Shown: positions 43,525-53,431 of the stretch, piece after piece
Layout: every line of letters starts with the position of its first letter
Position numbering within the stretch: the first letter of the stretch is position 1
Origin: CAYWRZ01 sp964460845
GTDB taxonomy: Bacteria; Bacteroidota; Bacteroidia; Flavobacteriales_D; UBA2798
Length of the DNA: 64,000 nucleotides
Assembly (NCBI GenBank): GCA_964460845.1
Contig: CAYWRZ010000014.1
Coordinates: 1-64,000, forward strand
Reading direction: 5' to 3'
Position numbers and translations under genes: made by a program
The notes under the pieces: model-generated
Database searches by the model: none
What the model saw: the letters and a program-made list of their open reading frames with translations, nothing else
Told to the model about the DNA's origin: nothing

Positions 43525-46500
43525 ATGTATATACGTTTACTTGCTTTGTTACTTCTGCTTTGCACGAAGCCCCTAACTTCCGTTTTCGCACAATCGCATT
43601 TTTCGGCCGCATCGCGTGCGGGTTGCGCACCCCATAGTGTCCGGTTTGAGAGCCATGTGCAGGATGCCGTGTCCTGGAAATGGGATTTTGGCAATGGGGC
43701 TTTTTCGACGCTCGAGCAACCTTCGGTAGTGTACCTGCAACCCGGTGTATATACCGTGAAACTCATTACCTGGAATGCCGCCGGACAAACCGATACGCTG
43801 GTGCAAAGCGATTTTGTCTCCGTCTATGCTGTGCCTTTGGTCGATTTTCAGGTTAATACAGCCTCGGGCTGCCCTCAGGCCACCGCGTTTTCGTTTACGA
43901 ATCTTTCGCAGCGCGCCGATCAGTGGACCTGGCATTTTGGCGACGGTACGGTTTCGACCGACCAGCATCCTACGCATCGTTATGCTTTGCCCGGTACTTA
44001 CACGGTAAAACTGATAGCCTCTAATGGAGAAGGATGTTCGGCTATCAAGCAGCAGGTAGGGGCTGTCACGGTTTTACCGATCACGTCTTCGCAATTCTCC
44101 GTTTCTTCTTCGCTCGTATGTGAGCCCGGTCTGCCACTTATTTTTACGGCTTCGCCGGGTGCAGCCGCTTATCAGTGGAGTTTTGGCGATGGCACGGTCT
44201 CATCGCTTGCTGCCCCTGTACATAATTATACAGCTCCCGGTACTTATTCAGTGTCGCTGCTCACTACGCATTCTTCCGGATGCACCGATACTACGGTCGT
44301 GCAGGCTGCAGTAACTGTAAAAAACCGTCGCAATCCGGTCATTACCGCTTCTGAATATGCAGGCTGCGCGCCGGTTACGGTACAATTTTCTTCCACGCCT
44401 CATCCCGAATATGCGGCATATCAGTGGGATTTCGGCGATGGAACGGTTTCGGCACAAGCTTCTCCCGGACATATTTATTCCCAACCCGGTACTTTTCAGC
44501 CTTCGCTTACGGTGACCACACTGGCAGGTTGTACTTATAGTTCTGCATTGTCTCAGCCCGTTTTTATTCCCCCCGCGCCACAGGTAGCTTTTACCGCTTC
44601 GGGTGCCTCGGGCTGTGCCCCTTATCAGGTTACTTTTCAAAACCAGTCGTCGGGTGCGGTTCGCTACGAATGGGATTATGGCAACGGTGTGAAAGATACT
44701 ACCTTGCACGGCTCGCATACCTACGTATCGGGCGGTCATTATCCGATGCGGCTTACCGCCATTAATGCGGCCGGCTGCTCCGCTTCGGTCGAACAACCTA
44801 TAATCGTAAGTAGGCCGGTAGCCGAATTTACTTCCAGCGCCACAATGGGCTGCGGTCCGTTGCAGGTACAGTTTACCGGATACGCGACCGATCCTTCCAG
44901 TCAATACCGTTGGTATTTCGGCGATGGAGCTACTTCTTCTCAGGCCAATCCGGTGCATGTGTACCAAACTCCGGGTACTTACCACGTCGCATTGGTAGTG
45001 AGCGAGGCCAACGGATGCAGCGATAGCATTGTAAAATTGAATTATATAACCGTGGTCAATCCGGCGATGGACTTTACCACTCCTCCTGTCGTAAGAGGCT
45101 GCGCACCTTTTAATGTGATGCTTTCCGATTCGACGCTCGGTGCAATAGCCTGGGAGTGGGATTTGGGCGACGGAACCCTTTCTTCTGCTTCTTCGGTATC
45201 GCATCAGTACAACGAACCCGGCGAATACGTGGTTTCGCTGCTCCTAAAAATCGGCGGAGGCTGTACCCAGTATTATCCCGAATTTCGCCGTTATCGTATA
45301 GGGCGCCCCGAAGCCGACTGGACCGCCGATACAAGCTGTACGTCTATTGCCGTACAGTACCACGATGCTTCTGTCAATGCGACAAGCTGGTTCTGGCAAT
45401 TTGGCGACGGTACTACCTCCACCCAGCAAAACCCCCTTCATCTTTTTCCGTTTCAGGGAGTGTATTCTACCAGTCTGACCGTAACCGACTCGTTGGGTTG
45501 CAGCCATACGCAAACAATTATCAATGAAGTGACGCTTCGGCTTTGTGCCGAAGATCCGGGCGTGGCTATACCTTCTTTTGCCGGTTCGGGCGTAGTCAAT
45601 ACCAGCTATTTAACGCTATCGGGTTGTGTGCCCTATACGGCTCGTTTCCGGAATCCGCTGCCCGCGGGCTATACCCTTGTAAGCTGGGATTTTGGCGACG
45701 GAGCCTCTTCCACGCAGCCCGATGTGTCGCATACTTATTCCCGTGCCGGATGGTACGATGTGCGCTTGATTTATGCGTATAACGGAACGCAGGATACGGT
45801 GTTTTATCGGGGCTTGGTAAAAGTGGGTGGTGTAAGTCCCGGTTTTAGGATTACCCGTTTTCCCACTTGTGTCGATCCCTTGCTCGAAGTACAGGATCAA
45901 TCCTCGGGCGCTGCTTTTTGGGACTGGAATTTTGGCGACGGACACAGCGCTTCGGTGCCGAATCCTTCGCACCAATACCAGCCTGCTGCGCTTCACGGAT
46001 CGGTCGATGTGATACAGCGGGTTACCGATACCCTGAATTGCAGCGCATCGCAGGTGCAGACCCTGTTCGAATCGGCGTTTAACTATATTTGGGCCGATAT
46101 GTATCAGGTTTGTAACGGTGAGCCTGTGCAGTTTCATTTTACGTCTTCCGTGTACGCGTCTTACCATTGGGATTTTGGCGATGGCCACACTTCTTCTGCT
46201 TTTTCTCCCGCACACCAATATACCGACAACGGCAGCTATACGGTGGTACTGACCGTAACCGACCCACGGGGTTGCAGTTACCAATACCGGCTTGCCCAGC
46301 CGGTAACCTCTTATATACCGCAGGCCGATTTTGCTTACCTCATAGATGAGGATTGTGGTTCTACCCGGGTACAGTTTACCGGACTTTGTACCGGAACAGG
46401 ATTGCCCGTAGAACAATTCACGTATTGGCAGTTTGGCAATGGCGCTGCGCTGTGGGCCTCCAATCCGGTGGTCAATTACCCGCATCCCGGCGTGTATGAG

Positions 46501-49023
46501 GTTACCGTGGCTGCTTATGCGCCGGCAGGTTGTTTGCATAGAATGACCCGGCAAATCACAGTGGGGCATGGGCTTGCCCGTTTCAGTACTGTGCAGGATA
46601 AGCAATGCTTACCCGTAACCCTTACCTGTACCGACGAGAGTGAAGGAGCCGTTTCCTGGTTGTGGGATTTTGGCGACGGACAGACCTCGAACGAGCAGCA
46701 TCCCGTGCATGTATTTACCACTCCACCTTCGGGGCCGGTAAAGCTCATCATTACCGATATCAGGGGCTGTACCGATACACTTATCCGTCCCAATATCGAT
46801 CTTTATTCGGCTTATGCTTTTTCACCTTCCGTACAGGGTTGTGTGCCTTATAATGCTTCGTTTAATGCTTCGGCCAGCGACAGTACGGTATCCTGGCATT
46901 GGGATTTTGGCGACGGTACTTCTGCACAGCAGCCTTCGCCCACACATACCTATACGCAAGCAGGCGTATTTACGCCGGTACTTACGGTTATTGCGGCCGA
47001 CGGTTGCAGCGATACACTTGTACTTTCGCAGGTTACCACAGGCCAGGTTACTGCTTTATTTAGTGTCGATCAGTCTTCGGCCTGCGCACCGGCTACGCTG
47101 ACCTTCCATTCGGAATCGACCGGGGCCGATACTTATGTATGGGATTTCGGGAACGGAAATGTATCCGCTCAGGAAAATCCGCAGCATCTTTATACCGAAC
47201 CGGGAGTATATGACGTATCCCTGGTAGCCTCTTCGGTATTGGGTTGTAGCGATACCCTGAGTCTTTCGGGAGTGGTAACTATCAAAGGGCCTGTGGTAGG
47301 ATTTGAATACCTGTTACAGGCCAATTGCAATGAAGTGCAAGTACAGTTCACCGACACCTCTTCGGGGGCGGTAGCCTGGAACTGGAATTTCGGAGACGGT
47401 AACCAAAGCAATCAGCAGCATCCTTCACACAGCTATACCGAACCCGGTTCATACGATATTACGCTTGAAGTAACCGATGCTTCGGGTTGTACGGCATTTA
47501 TTCACCAGGTTTCGGGCATACAGGCATTACCCGAGATTCACGCTCAATTTGAAGTCTCCGACAGTCTGGGCTGTGCGCCTTTCGCCACTACTTTTCGTTC
47601 CACTTCGCAGGGGGCGCAGTCTTATTACTGGGACTTTGGCGATGGAACCACGCAAAGTACGAGCTCCGATACCGTATTTCATACCTACGTTACCAGCGGA
47701 AACTATACGGTTATGCTGATAGCGCATTCGGCTGGCGGATGCAGCGATACGGCTTTTTTCTCTCCTTTGAAAGTGGCCGCTGCACCTGATTTTTCGATGC
47801 AATCGACAAGTGAAGAACAGTGTGCGCAAACCCTTGTGCATTTTCAGGCGCAGGGTTGCTGCGATCTGACCTATCAATGGTTGTTCAGTAACGGGCAGCA
47901 GCATACCGGCGACAGTGCGCAGGTGCTTTTTGGTCCGGGTACCTGGGATGTGAGCCTGATCGCTTCCTATGCAGGTTGTTCCGATACGCTGTTTTACAAC
48001 GGTTATATTCATATTAACGATACCCTTCCGATACCGGAGCCTTATCTTAAACGGGTTACTGTAATAGATGATTATACGGTGGGAGTCGAATGGCATCCTG
48101 TACCGCAGCCGGGCATTACGCATTATGAAGTGTACCGCGAAGTAGGGGGGACCTTTGTGCTGGTGGGCAGTACACAGGATTCGTCTTATACCGAAACCGG
48201 ACTTGCCACATTGAGCAATGTATATTGTTACCTCGTAAAAGCGGTCGATGGGTGTAACCGCAGTGCCGTATCGCGCAAGCATTGCACGGTAAATATTGAA
48301 TCGCAGCTTAGAAGCGCTTCGGTAGTGCATATTGAGTGGACCCCTTACATGGGGGCGTCCGTGACCGGCTATCGTTTGTACCGTTACGGAGTCGGAAGCA
48401 GTACGCCTGTCCAGTTGGCCGTGTTGGATCCGCAGGATCGCGAATACTTCGATACCTTAGGCTACTGTACGGGCGGTTATTTTTACAGGGTACATGCTTC
48501 GGGGCTTGATCAGAGCGGACTTCATTCTGCTTCCGACAGCTCGGCCGTGTATGTGAGCGGAATTACCATGCCGCAGTTTACCGCCGAACTGATACGTTCT
48601 ACCGTGCATCAGAACGAATATGTGCTGACCGAATGGAAAGAAAGTGCGGTGCTCAATCTGGTAGCGCATTACAACCTTTATCGTTCCGAAGACAGCCTGA
48701 ATTACATCCTGGTAGGCAGCTTTCCTCCCGGAGTGGGCGCTTACCTCGATCGCGATGTAGATGTGCATCGCCGCAATTATTATTACCTGCTCGAAACCGT
48801 AAACATCTGTGATACTCCGCAGTACGGGCAGCATAAAAGCTCATCTGTTTTTTTGCAATCCGAAAAGCTGGGCGATATGCAATATGAGTTACGCTGGACA
48901 GCTTATCGCCGTTGGGATAGCGGAGTAGCGTATTATGAAATACAGAAACTCGACGAAAACGGGCAGTGGATACCCGTGAAAAGAATTCCGGGCAATGTCA
49001 TTTCCACGACAATTGAACCCTGA
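43525..49023 (+). CDS. Giant secreted PKD/fibronectin-III repeat protein without a sorting domain
   Basis: The protein has 1832 residues. The signal peptide ends at LTSVFAQ. About 18 PKD-like domains follow, each marked by a W/Y-x-W-x-FGDG strand and a H-x-Y...PG-x-Y motif, for example WTWHFGDGTVSTDQHP and WNWNFGDGNQSNQQHPSHSY. From about residue 1505 there are three FN3-like domains. A fourth stops abruptly after YYEIQKLDENGQWIPVKRIP and a few residues. Proteins of this type normally continue into a type B T9SS domain, but here the stop codon comes first. That domain is found in the next gene in a different frame. A surface or adhesin role is inferred. Confidence 0.88.
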   Translation: MYIRLLALLLLLCTKPLTSVFAQSHFSAASRAGCAPHSVRFESHVQDAVSWKWDFGNGAFSTLEQPSVVYLQPGVYTVKLITWNAAGQTDTLVQSDFVSVYAVPLVDFQVNTASGCPQATAFSFTNLSQRADQWTWHFGDGTVSTDQHPTHRYALPGTYTVKLIASNGEGCSAIKQQVGAVTVLPITSSQFSVSSSLVCEPGLPLIFTASPGAAAYQWSFGDGTVSSLAAPVHNYTAPGTYSVSLLTTHSSGCTDTTVVQAAVTVKNRRNPVITASEYAGCAPVTVQFSSTPHPEYAAYQWDFGDGTVSAQASPGHIYSQPGTFQPSLTVTTLAGCTYSSALSQPVFIPPAPQVAFTASGASGCAPYQVTFQNQSSGAVRYEWDYGNGVKDTTLHGSHTYVSGGHYPMRLTAINAAGCSASVEQPIIVSRPVAEFTSSATMGCGPLQVQFTGYATDPSSQYRWYFGDGATSSQANPVHVYQTPGTYHVALVVSEANGCSDSIVKLNYITVVNPAMDFTTPPVVRGCAPFNVMLSDSTLGAIAWEWDLGDGTLSSASSVSHQYNEPGEYVVSLLLKIGGGCTQYYPEFRRYRIGRPEADWTADTSCTSIAVQYHDASVNATSWFWQFGDGTTSTQQNPLHLFPFQGVYSTSLTVTDSLGCSHTQTIINEVTLRLCAEDPGVAIPSFAGSGVVNTSYLTLSGCVPYTARFRNPLPAGYTLVSWDFGDGASSTQPDVSHTYSRAGWYDVRLIYAYNGTQDTVFYRGLVKVGGVSPGFRITRFPTCVDPLLEVQDQSSGAAFWDWNFGDGHSASVPNPSHQYQPAALHGSVDVIQRVTDTLNCSASQVQTLFESAFNYIWADMYQVCNGEPVQFHFTSSVYASYHWDFGDGHTSSAFSPAHQYTDNGSYTVVLTVTDPRGCSYQYRLAQPVTSYIPQADFAYLIDEDCGSTRVQFTGLCTGTGLPVEQFTYWQFGNGAALWASNPVVNYPHPGVYEVTVAAYAPAGCLHRMTRQITVGHGLARFSTVQDKQCLPVTLTCTDESEGAVSWLWDFGDGQTSNEQHPVHVFTTPPSGPVKLIITDIRGCTDTLIRPNIDLYSAYAFSPSVQGCVPYNASFNASASDSTVSWHWDFGDGTSAQQPSPTHTYTQAGVFTPVLTVIAADGCSDTLVLSQVTTGQVTALFSVDQSSACAPATLTFHSESTGADTYVWDFGNGNVSAQENPQHLYTEPGVYDVSLVASSVLGCSDTLSLSGVVTIKGPVVGFEYLLQANCNEVQVQFTDTSSGAVAWNWNFGDGNQSNQQHPSHSYTEPGSYDITLEVTDASGCTAFIHQVSGIQALPEIHAQFEVSDSLGCAPFATTFRSTSQGAQSYYWDFGDGTTQSTSSDTVFHTYVTSGNYTVMLIAHSAGGCSDTAFFSPLKVAAAPDFSMQSTSEEQCAQTLVHFQAQGCCDLTYQWLFSNGQQHTGDSAQVLFGPGTWDVSLIASYAGCSDTLFYNGYIHINDTLPIPEPYLKRVTVIDDYTVGVEWHPVPQPGITHYEVYREVGGTFVLVGSTQDSSYTETGLATLSNVYCYLVKAVDGCNRSAVSRKHCTVNIESQLRSASVVHIEWTPYMGASVTGYRLYRYGVGSSTPVQLAVLDPQDREYFDTLGYCTGGYFYRVHASGLDQSGLHSASDSSAVYVSGITMPQFTAELIRSTVHQNEYVLTEWKESAVLNLVAHYNLYRSEDSLNYILVGSFPPGVGAYLDRDVDVHRRNYYYLLETVNICDTPQYGQHKSSSVFLQSEKLGDMQYELRWTAYRRWDSGVAYYEIQKLDENGQWIPVKRIPGNVISTTIEP

Positions 49024-49231
49024 TACTCAGAATCTCTTTATTTTTCAGGACTTTCGGCGCTGTCTCCACCACGTGAAATCACGTAGGAGAATCACTTACT
49101 CAGGCTTCTGTTTTTTGGCGTAAGTGAAAAAAAAGACTTTTCGCGCAATTCACCATTTTTCTGAAATACCCTAAAAACGGCTGTTCCAGCGCATATCACC
49201 GAAGTAATTTCGCATCATACAATAGTGTGTT
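49024..49231. other. 208 bp gap separating the two halves of a T9SS protein
   Basis: The gap holds no gene. It contains TCACTTAC (49092-49099) and GTAAGTGA (49120-49127), a perfect 8 bp inverted repeat followed by eight A residues, and a smaller ACGTG/CACGT repeat around 49068-49083. The following gene starts with a de novo signal peptide. A promoter for that gene is probably here, but no strong consensus was seen. Confidence 0.45.
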
Positions 49232-49675
49232 ATGCTTCGTTATATTATTATCGGAATTAGTATTTATCTAATGGCTCTTACACCTTTATCGCTTAAAGCG
49301 CAGGATGAGCAGGCTTCTCTTTCTTACCGTGTAGTGGCTTATCAGCAGGGAAATGCAGATGTGCAGAGCGTTTCTAATGAAATAAAAGTGGAATCCCCTT
49401 ATTTGCTCTTTGTGCCCAATGCCTTTACACCTGATGGCGATGGACTCAATGATGCCTGGGGTGCAATAGGAAGGGGCATTGGCGAATTTTCAATACGGAT
49501 CTTTAATCGTTGGGGAGAGCTCGTGTTTGAAGCGGATACCATAGATCGCCTATGGGATGGACACTACCAGGGCCAACTGGTCGAAAGCGGAGTATATGCT
49601 TATCAGATACAGGCGCGTACACTTTCGGGCAGCCAGCATATTAGTAAGAATGGCTCCGTTACTGTAGTGAGGTAA
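49232..49675 (+). CDS. Stand-alone T9SS type B C-terminal domain protein
   Basis: This 147-residue protein has a signal peptide (LMALTPLSLKAQ, about 1-24). The last strands of an FN3 domain follow (SYRVVAYQQGNADVQSVSNE). Then comes a gliding-motility-associated type B sorting domain with LFVPNAFTPDGDGLNDAW, FSIRIFNRWGELVFEA and WDGHYQGQLVESGVYAYQIQ. The mature part is almost exactly the C-terminal piece missing from the preceding 1832-residue protein. It may be the product of a gene split, or a small protein that T9SS places on the surface by itself. Confidence 0.87.
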   Translation: MLRYIIIGISIYLMALTPLSLKAQDEQASLSYRVVAYQQGNADVQSVSNEIKVESPYLLFVPNAFTPDGDGLNDAWGAIGRGIGEFSIRIFNRWGELVFEADTIDRLWDGHYQGQLVESGVYAYQIQARTLSGSQHISKNGSVTVVR

Positions 49676-49790
49676 GTAGAAAATACTTTTTAGGTAAAAA
49701 CACTTATTTTTTTAAAATCCGCGAAAAGGGTCATGCGCATACGCTGAATAACTGCCACTTTTGAGTGGAGGTATTCACACCCCTTTTTCA

Positions 49791-50426
49791 ATGCATAAAA
49801 TTCTCTTTTGTCTTTTTCTTTTTCAGGGCAGCTTGCTCTATGCCGCTCATCCCGACACACTTATCTCGAATAAAACGGATCTGTTCAACACAGAGCCTGT
49901 TGTTTCTTCCGATTCTTTTCTCAGGCACCATAGCGGGATAAACTTCTTAATGTGGTCGGTAGAAGAGTCTTACGCACATTGTACGTATCTGTTCGAACGC
50001 TCGGTAAACGGTACCGACTGGACGGTACTCGATGTAAGGGTAGCCCGCCGATCGCCGGCAGGCCGTCCGCTGGCCTATTATTTCAAAGATACCGTGGGTG
50101 CAGATGCGCCGCTTTATAGCTACCGCTTGATGCGGATGGTGGCTACCGATCCGGATTTGCAGAGCGAACCCTTGAAAGAGCTTGATCCTGCTATGGTATT
50201 CAAAAAATTAGAGGATGAATATTACCATATCCTGTTGCGCAGGGAGCATGAAGAAATTACGCTTTACCTCTTGCAGGAGTCGGGAACGGTCGTTGATCAG
50301 CTTTCCTTTAGCCGACAGACCGAGATTCATTTTGACGGCTCTTCTTACGAGAACGGAGCTTACCTGCTGCTGGTCGAAGGAGACGGTAAGCGGTATCCCG
50401 TGCAGAAAGTTGTTTTCGATAAGTAA
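49791..50426 (+). CDS. Secreted protein, probable T9SS type A-like tail
   Basis: The 211-residue protein has the signal peptide MHKILFCLFLFQGSLLYAA. A middle domain (INFLMWSVEESYAHCTYLFE, YYFKDTVGADAPLYSYRLMR) resembles the one preceding T9SS tails in many Bacteroidota proteins. The end GAYLLLVEGDGKRYPVQKVV resembles the last strands of the type A sorting domain. The ATG at 49791 was preferred to an upstream TTG. No enzyme function is visible. It lies near two other T9SS-type genes and may share their surface location. Confidence 0.7.
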   Translation: MHKILFCLFLFQGSLLYAAHPDTLISNKTDLFNTEPVVSSDSFLRHHSGINFLMWSVEESYAHCTYLFERSVNGTDWTVLDVRVARRSPAGRPLAYYFKDTVGADAPLYSYRLMRMVATDPDLQSEPLKELDPAMVFKKLEDEYYHILLRREHEEITLYLLQESGTVVDQLSFSRQTEIHFDGSSYENGAYLLLVEGDGKRYPVQKVVFDK

Positions 50427-50524
50427 TCCCTTATTTTACAGGTTAATTCTCTTTTTCGGGACGACACTCGTTCTTCCTTAAGCAGTCGTTTTTCCGAACC
50501 GAATTTTAGTCGGATATTTGCCGA

Positions 50525-51844
50525 ATGAAAACAAAGACCCTTAAAAAGAACAAGGTCAACGTCATTACGCTGGGGTGTTCCAAGAACGTGGTGGATTCGG
50601 AAGTGCTGATGGGACAGCTCAAAGCCAATCGTTTTGAAGTAGAGCACGAAAGCAAGCAAGACGATGCGGGCATCGTCATTATCAATACCTGCGGTTTTAT
50701 CGAACAGGCCAAGCAGGAAAGTATAGACATGATATTGCAATTTGCCGATGCCAAGAAGCGTGGGTATGTGGACAAAGTATATGTAACAGGTTGCCTGAGC
50801 GAACGTTACAAGGGTGATTTGGAAAAAGAAATTCCCGAAGTCGATGCCTATTTCGGCACCCGTGATCTGCCGCGTTTGCTCAAAACCCTCAAAGCCGATT
50901 ACCGGCAGGAGCTGGTAGGGGAGCGTTTGCTGACTACCCCGGTGCATTACGCGTATTTTAAAATTTCCGAAGGCTGCGATCGCCCCTGTTCCTTTTGTGC
51001 CATTCCGCTGATGCGTGGCGGCCACGTGTCGGTACCGATGGAAGAGCTGGTGGAACGAGCCCGCGGACTGGCGCGTAACGGTACACGCGAGCTCTTGCTG
51101 ATTGCGCAGGATTCGACTTATTACGGGCTCGATTTGTACGGCGCGCGTAAATTACCCGAGCTGCTCGAACGCCTGGCCGATGTCGAAGGTATAGACTGGA
51201 TAAGGTTACATTATGCGTTTCCGGGAGGCTTCCCGCTCGAAATACTGGAGGTGATAAACCGGCGATCGAATATTTGCAAGTATTTGGATATGCCCTTGCA
51301 GCATATTTCTAATCCAATGCTTAAGAGCATGCGTCGCGGTACTACCCGCGAAAAAACCGATGCGCTTATTGCTACCATTCGCGAACGGGTACCCGGTATC
51401 GCTTTGCGCACTACACTCATTAGCGGCTATCCCGGCGAGACGATCGCCGATCACGAAGAAATGCTGCGTTGGGTCGAAGATACCCGCTTCGATCGTTTGG
51501 GCGTTTTTCCCTATTCGCACGAAGAAAATACGCACGCTTATAAATTGGAAGACAATGTGCCTGCCGAAGAAAAAGAAACACGTGCAGCCGAAATAATGGC
51601 GGTACAGCAAGGCATTTCGCTTGCGCTGAATCAGCAAAAAATAGGGCAGATATACAAGGTGCTTATCGATCGCAAAGAAGGCGCAAATTATGTGGGACGT
51701 ACAGAATTCGATTCGCCCGAAGTAGATAATGAAGTATTGATAAATGCAGCAGCCGATTATTTACGTATAGGCGATTTTGTTTCTGTCCGTATCACAGAGG
51801 CCGGAGATTATGACTTGACTGGAACACTCGTTGATCAGGCTTGA
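50525..51844 (+). CDS. rimO: Ribosomal protein S12 methylthiotransferase
   Basis: This radical SAM enzyme thiolates Asp in ribosomal protein S12. The 439 residues have the N-terminal cluster cysteines (ITLGCSKNVVDSE, NTCGF, TGCLSERY). The radical SAM motif CDRPCSFC occurs in ISEGCDRPCSFCAIPLMRGG, with QDSTYYGLDLYG typical of RimO, and a C-terminal TRAM domain (IGQIYKVLIDRKEGANYVGR). The pattern separates it from MiaB. Confidence 0.93.
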   Translation: MKTKTLKKNKVNVITLGCSKNVVDSEVLMGQLKANRFEVEHESKQDDAGIVIINTCGFIEQAKQESIDMILQFADAKKRGYVDKVYVTGCLSERYKGDLEKEIPEVDAYFGTRDLPRLLKTLKADYRQELVGERLLTTPVHYAYFKISEGCDRPCSFCAIPLMRGGHVSVPMEELVERARGLARNGTRELLLIAQDSTYYGLDLYGARKLPELLERLADVEGIDWIRLHYAFPGGFPLEILEVINRRSNICKYLDMPLQHISNPMLKSMRRGTTREKTDALIATIRERVPGIALRTTLISGYPGETIADHEEMLRWVEDTRFDRLGVFPYSHEENTHAYKLEDNVPAEEKETRAAEIMAVQQGISLALNQQKIGQIYKVLIDRKEGANYVGRTEFDSPEVDNEVLINAAADYLRIGDFVSVRITEAGDYDLTGTLVDQA

Positions 51845-52224
51845 CTTAGCATTCCCTCAATCCGTATAAACTTCAGTCGTTCTACGTAAAAACGCGTGTT
51901 TTTTTCAAATACCGGAAACAGGGCATATAAAATAGACTTTGCTTATCGAAATTTGTTTCAGCATAATCAGAGAGGGTTTTTGAAAAACGTGAAGAAAGAG
52001 AAAAGATTTTGCAGCGGTTATTGCGGGTAGAAAAAAGTGCCCTCAGCATACCGCCTCAGGAAATTTTCCTGATATAGTCGGAAACTTTTCCGGCGCTTAA
52101 TGTAAGGCAAAGCAAGCAAGTAGGCAGTACCCCGGGTTCATTTCCTCAGCGAAATAGCCCGGGTTTACTGTTTTTAGGAGGTTCTTTTACAAAAGTTTGT
52201 ACGCATAGATAAAACACGGCGGAA
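51845..52224. other. 380 bp gap without a recognisable gene
   Basis: No reading frame of credible length or composition was found. The only structure noted is a GC-rich hairpin at 52129-52164 followed by a T-rich stretch. The first half is AT-rich. Confidence 0.5.
52129..52175 (+). terminator. Possible hairpin terminator or structured RNA
   Basis: The arms ACCCCGGGTTCATTTC and GAAATAGCCCGGGTTT pair over CCCGGG and ATTTC/GAAAT with a small internal mismatch, closed by the loop CTCAGC. TTTACTGTTTTTA follows. It lies 285 bp after rimO, which is far for its terminator, so other RNA structures are possible. Confidence 0.4.
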
Positions 52225-52497
52225 TCAGAAAGGATAGAGGGGTAGTTCGTTGGTTATCATTAATTTTATGGAAATATATACGCAAAGCTGGGCAATTAAA
52301 AAACCCGACAGGCTATACCACTTTGTTTTTTTTAGGGAGCGTATTCCGATAAAAAGAAGGTGAGTTATCGCAAAAATCACATAGAAAGCCATTAGCCCCA
52401 AGTCTCCTCCCGATTGACCCTTAAAATGGGTATAAAGTATGCTGAATAGAATCAGCGGAAAGAAAAGGTGGATAAGGAGCGAGTACATCGGTTGCAT
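52225..52497 (-). CDS. Small four-helix membrane protein, unknown
   Basis: This 90-residue hydrophobic protein has about three to four transmembrane helices (LLIHLFFPLILFSILYTHF, GLMAFYVIFAITHLLFIGI, LSGFLIAQLCVYISIKLMI). It has an ATG start and a regular composition. No family is recognised. It stands alone between rimO and the endonuclease V gene on its own strand. Confidence 0.6.
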   Translation of the reverse strand: MQPMYSLLIHLFFPLILFSILYTHFKGQSGGDLGLMAFYVIFAITHLLFIGIRSLKKTKWYSLSGFLIAQLCVYISIKLMITNELPLYPF

Positions 52498-52666
52498 AGA
52501 ATATTGGCAATATTTGAGGGGCTAAGAAACAGTTATATCTTTTAACTCTCGTTTGATTTACAATTCTGAAAAACAGTTAAAAAATCAGGCTGAGAAATTC
52601 TTTTTAAAAAGTCGGTGAAGGTTTCTCCGTATCCTATAAAAGTTGTTTTTTGAGCTGAATATCCGC

Positions 52667-53356
52667 TCAAAGTTCGGTATAACCGGCTTCCAGTTCGCCT
52701 TTCCGAAAGCGGTTTACGGTTTCGTGCGCCAGCCGGGTAGGCTCCGGAATTCGGTATTTCCCGGTACAGCGGCCAATAATGTCGAGGCTGTCGTCGAGGC
52801 TTAACAGATGCCCGGGCGATACAAACACAGGTGCGACACGTGCTTTGCTGCGGAAGGCATAACCGATCTGCTCTTCGCGGTGGTAGATCGGACTATAGGA
52901 ACCCTGTATCGTTTCAGGCATTTCGTACTTGCCACAAAGTATTTTTTTGGCACAACCCATTGTGGGCTGGCCGCTAACCGCTCCGAAATGCGCGGCAATT
53001 CCCATACGTCGTGGATGCGCTATTCCGTGTCCGTCCACTATCAGCACATCGGGACGCGAGCGTAGCTGTGCCCAGGCTTTTACCAGCGCAGGTACTTCCC
53101 GAAAAGCGAGAAATCCCGGCACGTAAGGAAACCGTGTTTCGGCTTTTACCAGCGAATACGCCACGGGGATAAGCTGCGGAACCGAAAGCAATACGATTCC
53201 GGCGTAGATGGTCGTGCTGTAAAGGTTAAGTGAAATATCTGCCCCGCCGATGAGTTGCAGCGGCCCTTTTCGTGCGCGTATCACATTCTTTTCTCTGAGC
53301 GATTGTTGAATACGTGTCGCTTCCTGAATGCTTATGCCTTCGTAGCTTAGCTCCAT
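52667..53356 (-). CDS. nfi: Endonuclease V (deoxyinosine 3'-endonuclease)
   Basis: Endonuclease V nicks DNA one base 3' of deoxyinosine. The 229 residues include the first catalytic acid in LIGGADISLN, the conserved FPYVPGFLAFREVPALVKAW and VLIVDGHGIAHPRRMGIAAH. The tail ends in ETVNRFRKGELEAG. The length is typical. Confidence 0.93.
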   Translation of the reverse strand: MELSYEGISIQEATRIQQSLREKNVIRARKGPLQLIGGADISLNLYSTTIYAGIVLLSVPQLIPVAYSLVKAETRFPYVPGFLAFREVPALVKAWAQLRSRPDVLIVDGHGIAHPRRMGIAAHFGAVSGQPTMGCAKKILCGKYEMPETIQGSYSPIYHREEQIGYAFRSKARVAPVFVSPGHLLSLDDSLDIIGRCTGKYRIPEPTRLAHETVNRFRKGELEAGYTEL

Positions 53357-53431
53357 GTTCTGAAAAAATCATATAGTACTTGAGTACTACAGGGTTCAAT
53401 TCAAAAAAACAAGACCGTTTCGGATTAATGC

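Noticed and set aside
45616..46605. Long minus-strand open frames inside the PKD gene (also 44248-45204 and 47527-48330)
   Set aside because: They are antisense to repeated PKD codons; composition is Arg/His-rich and repetitive, with no start context or family similarity.
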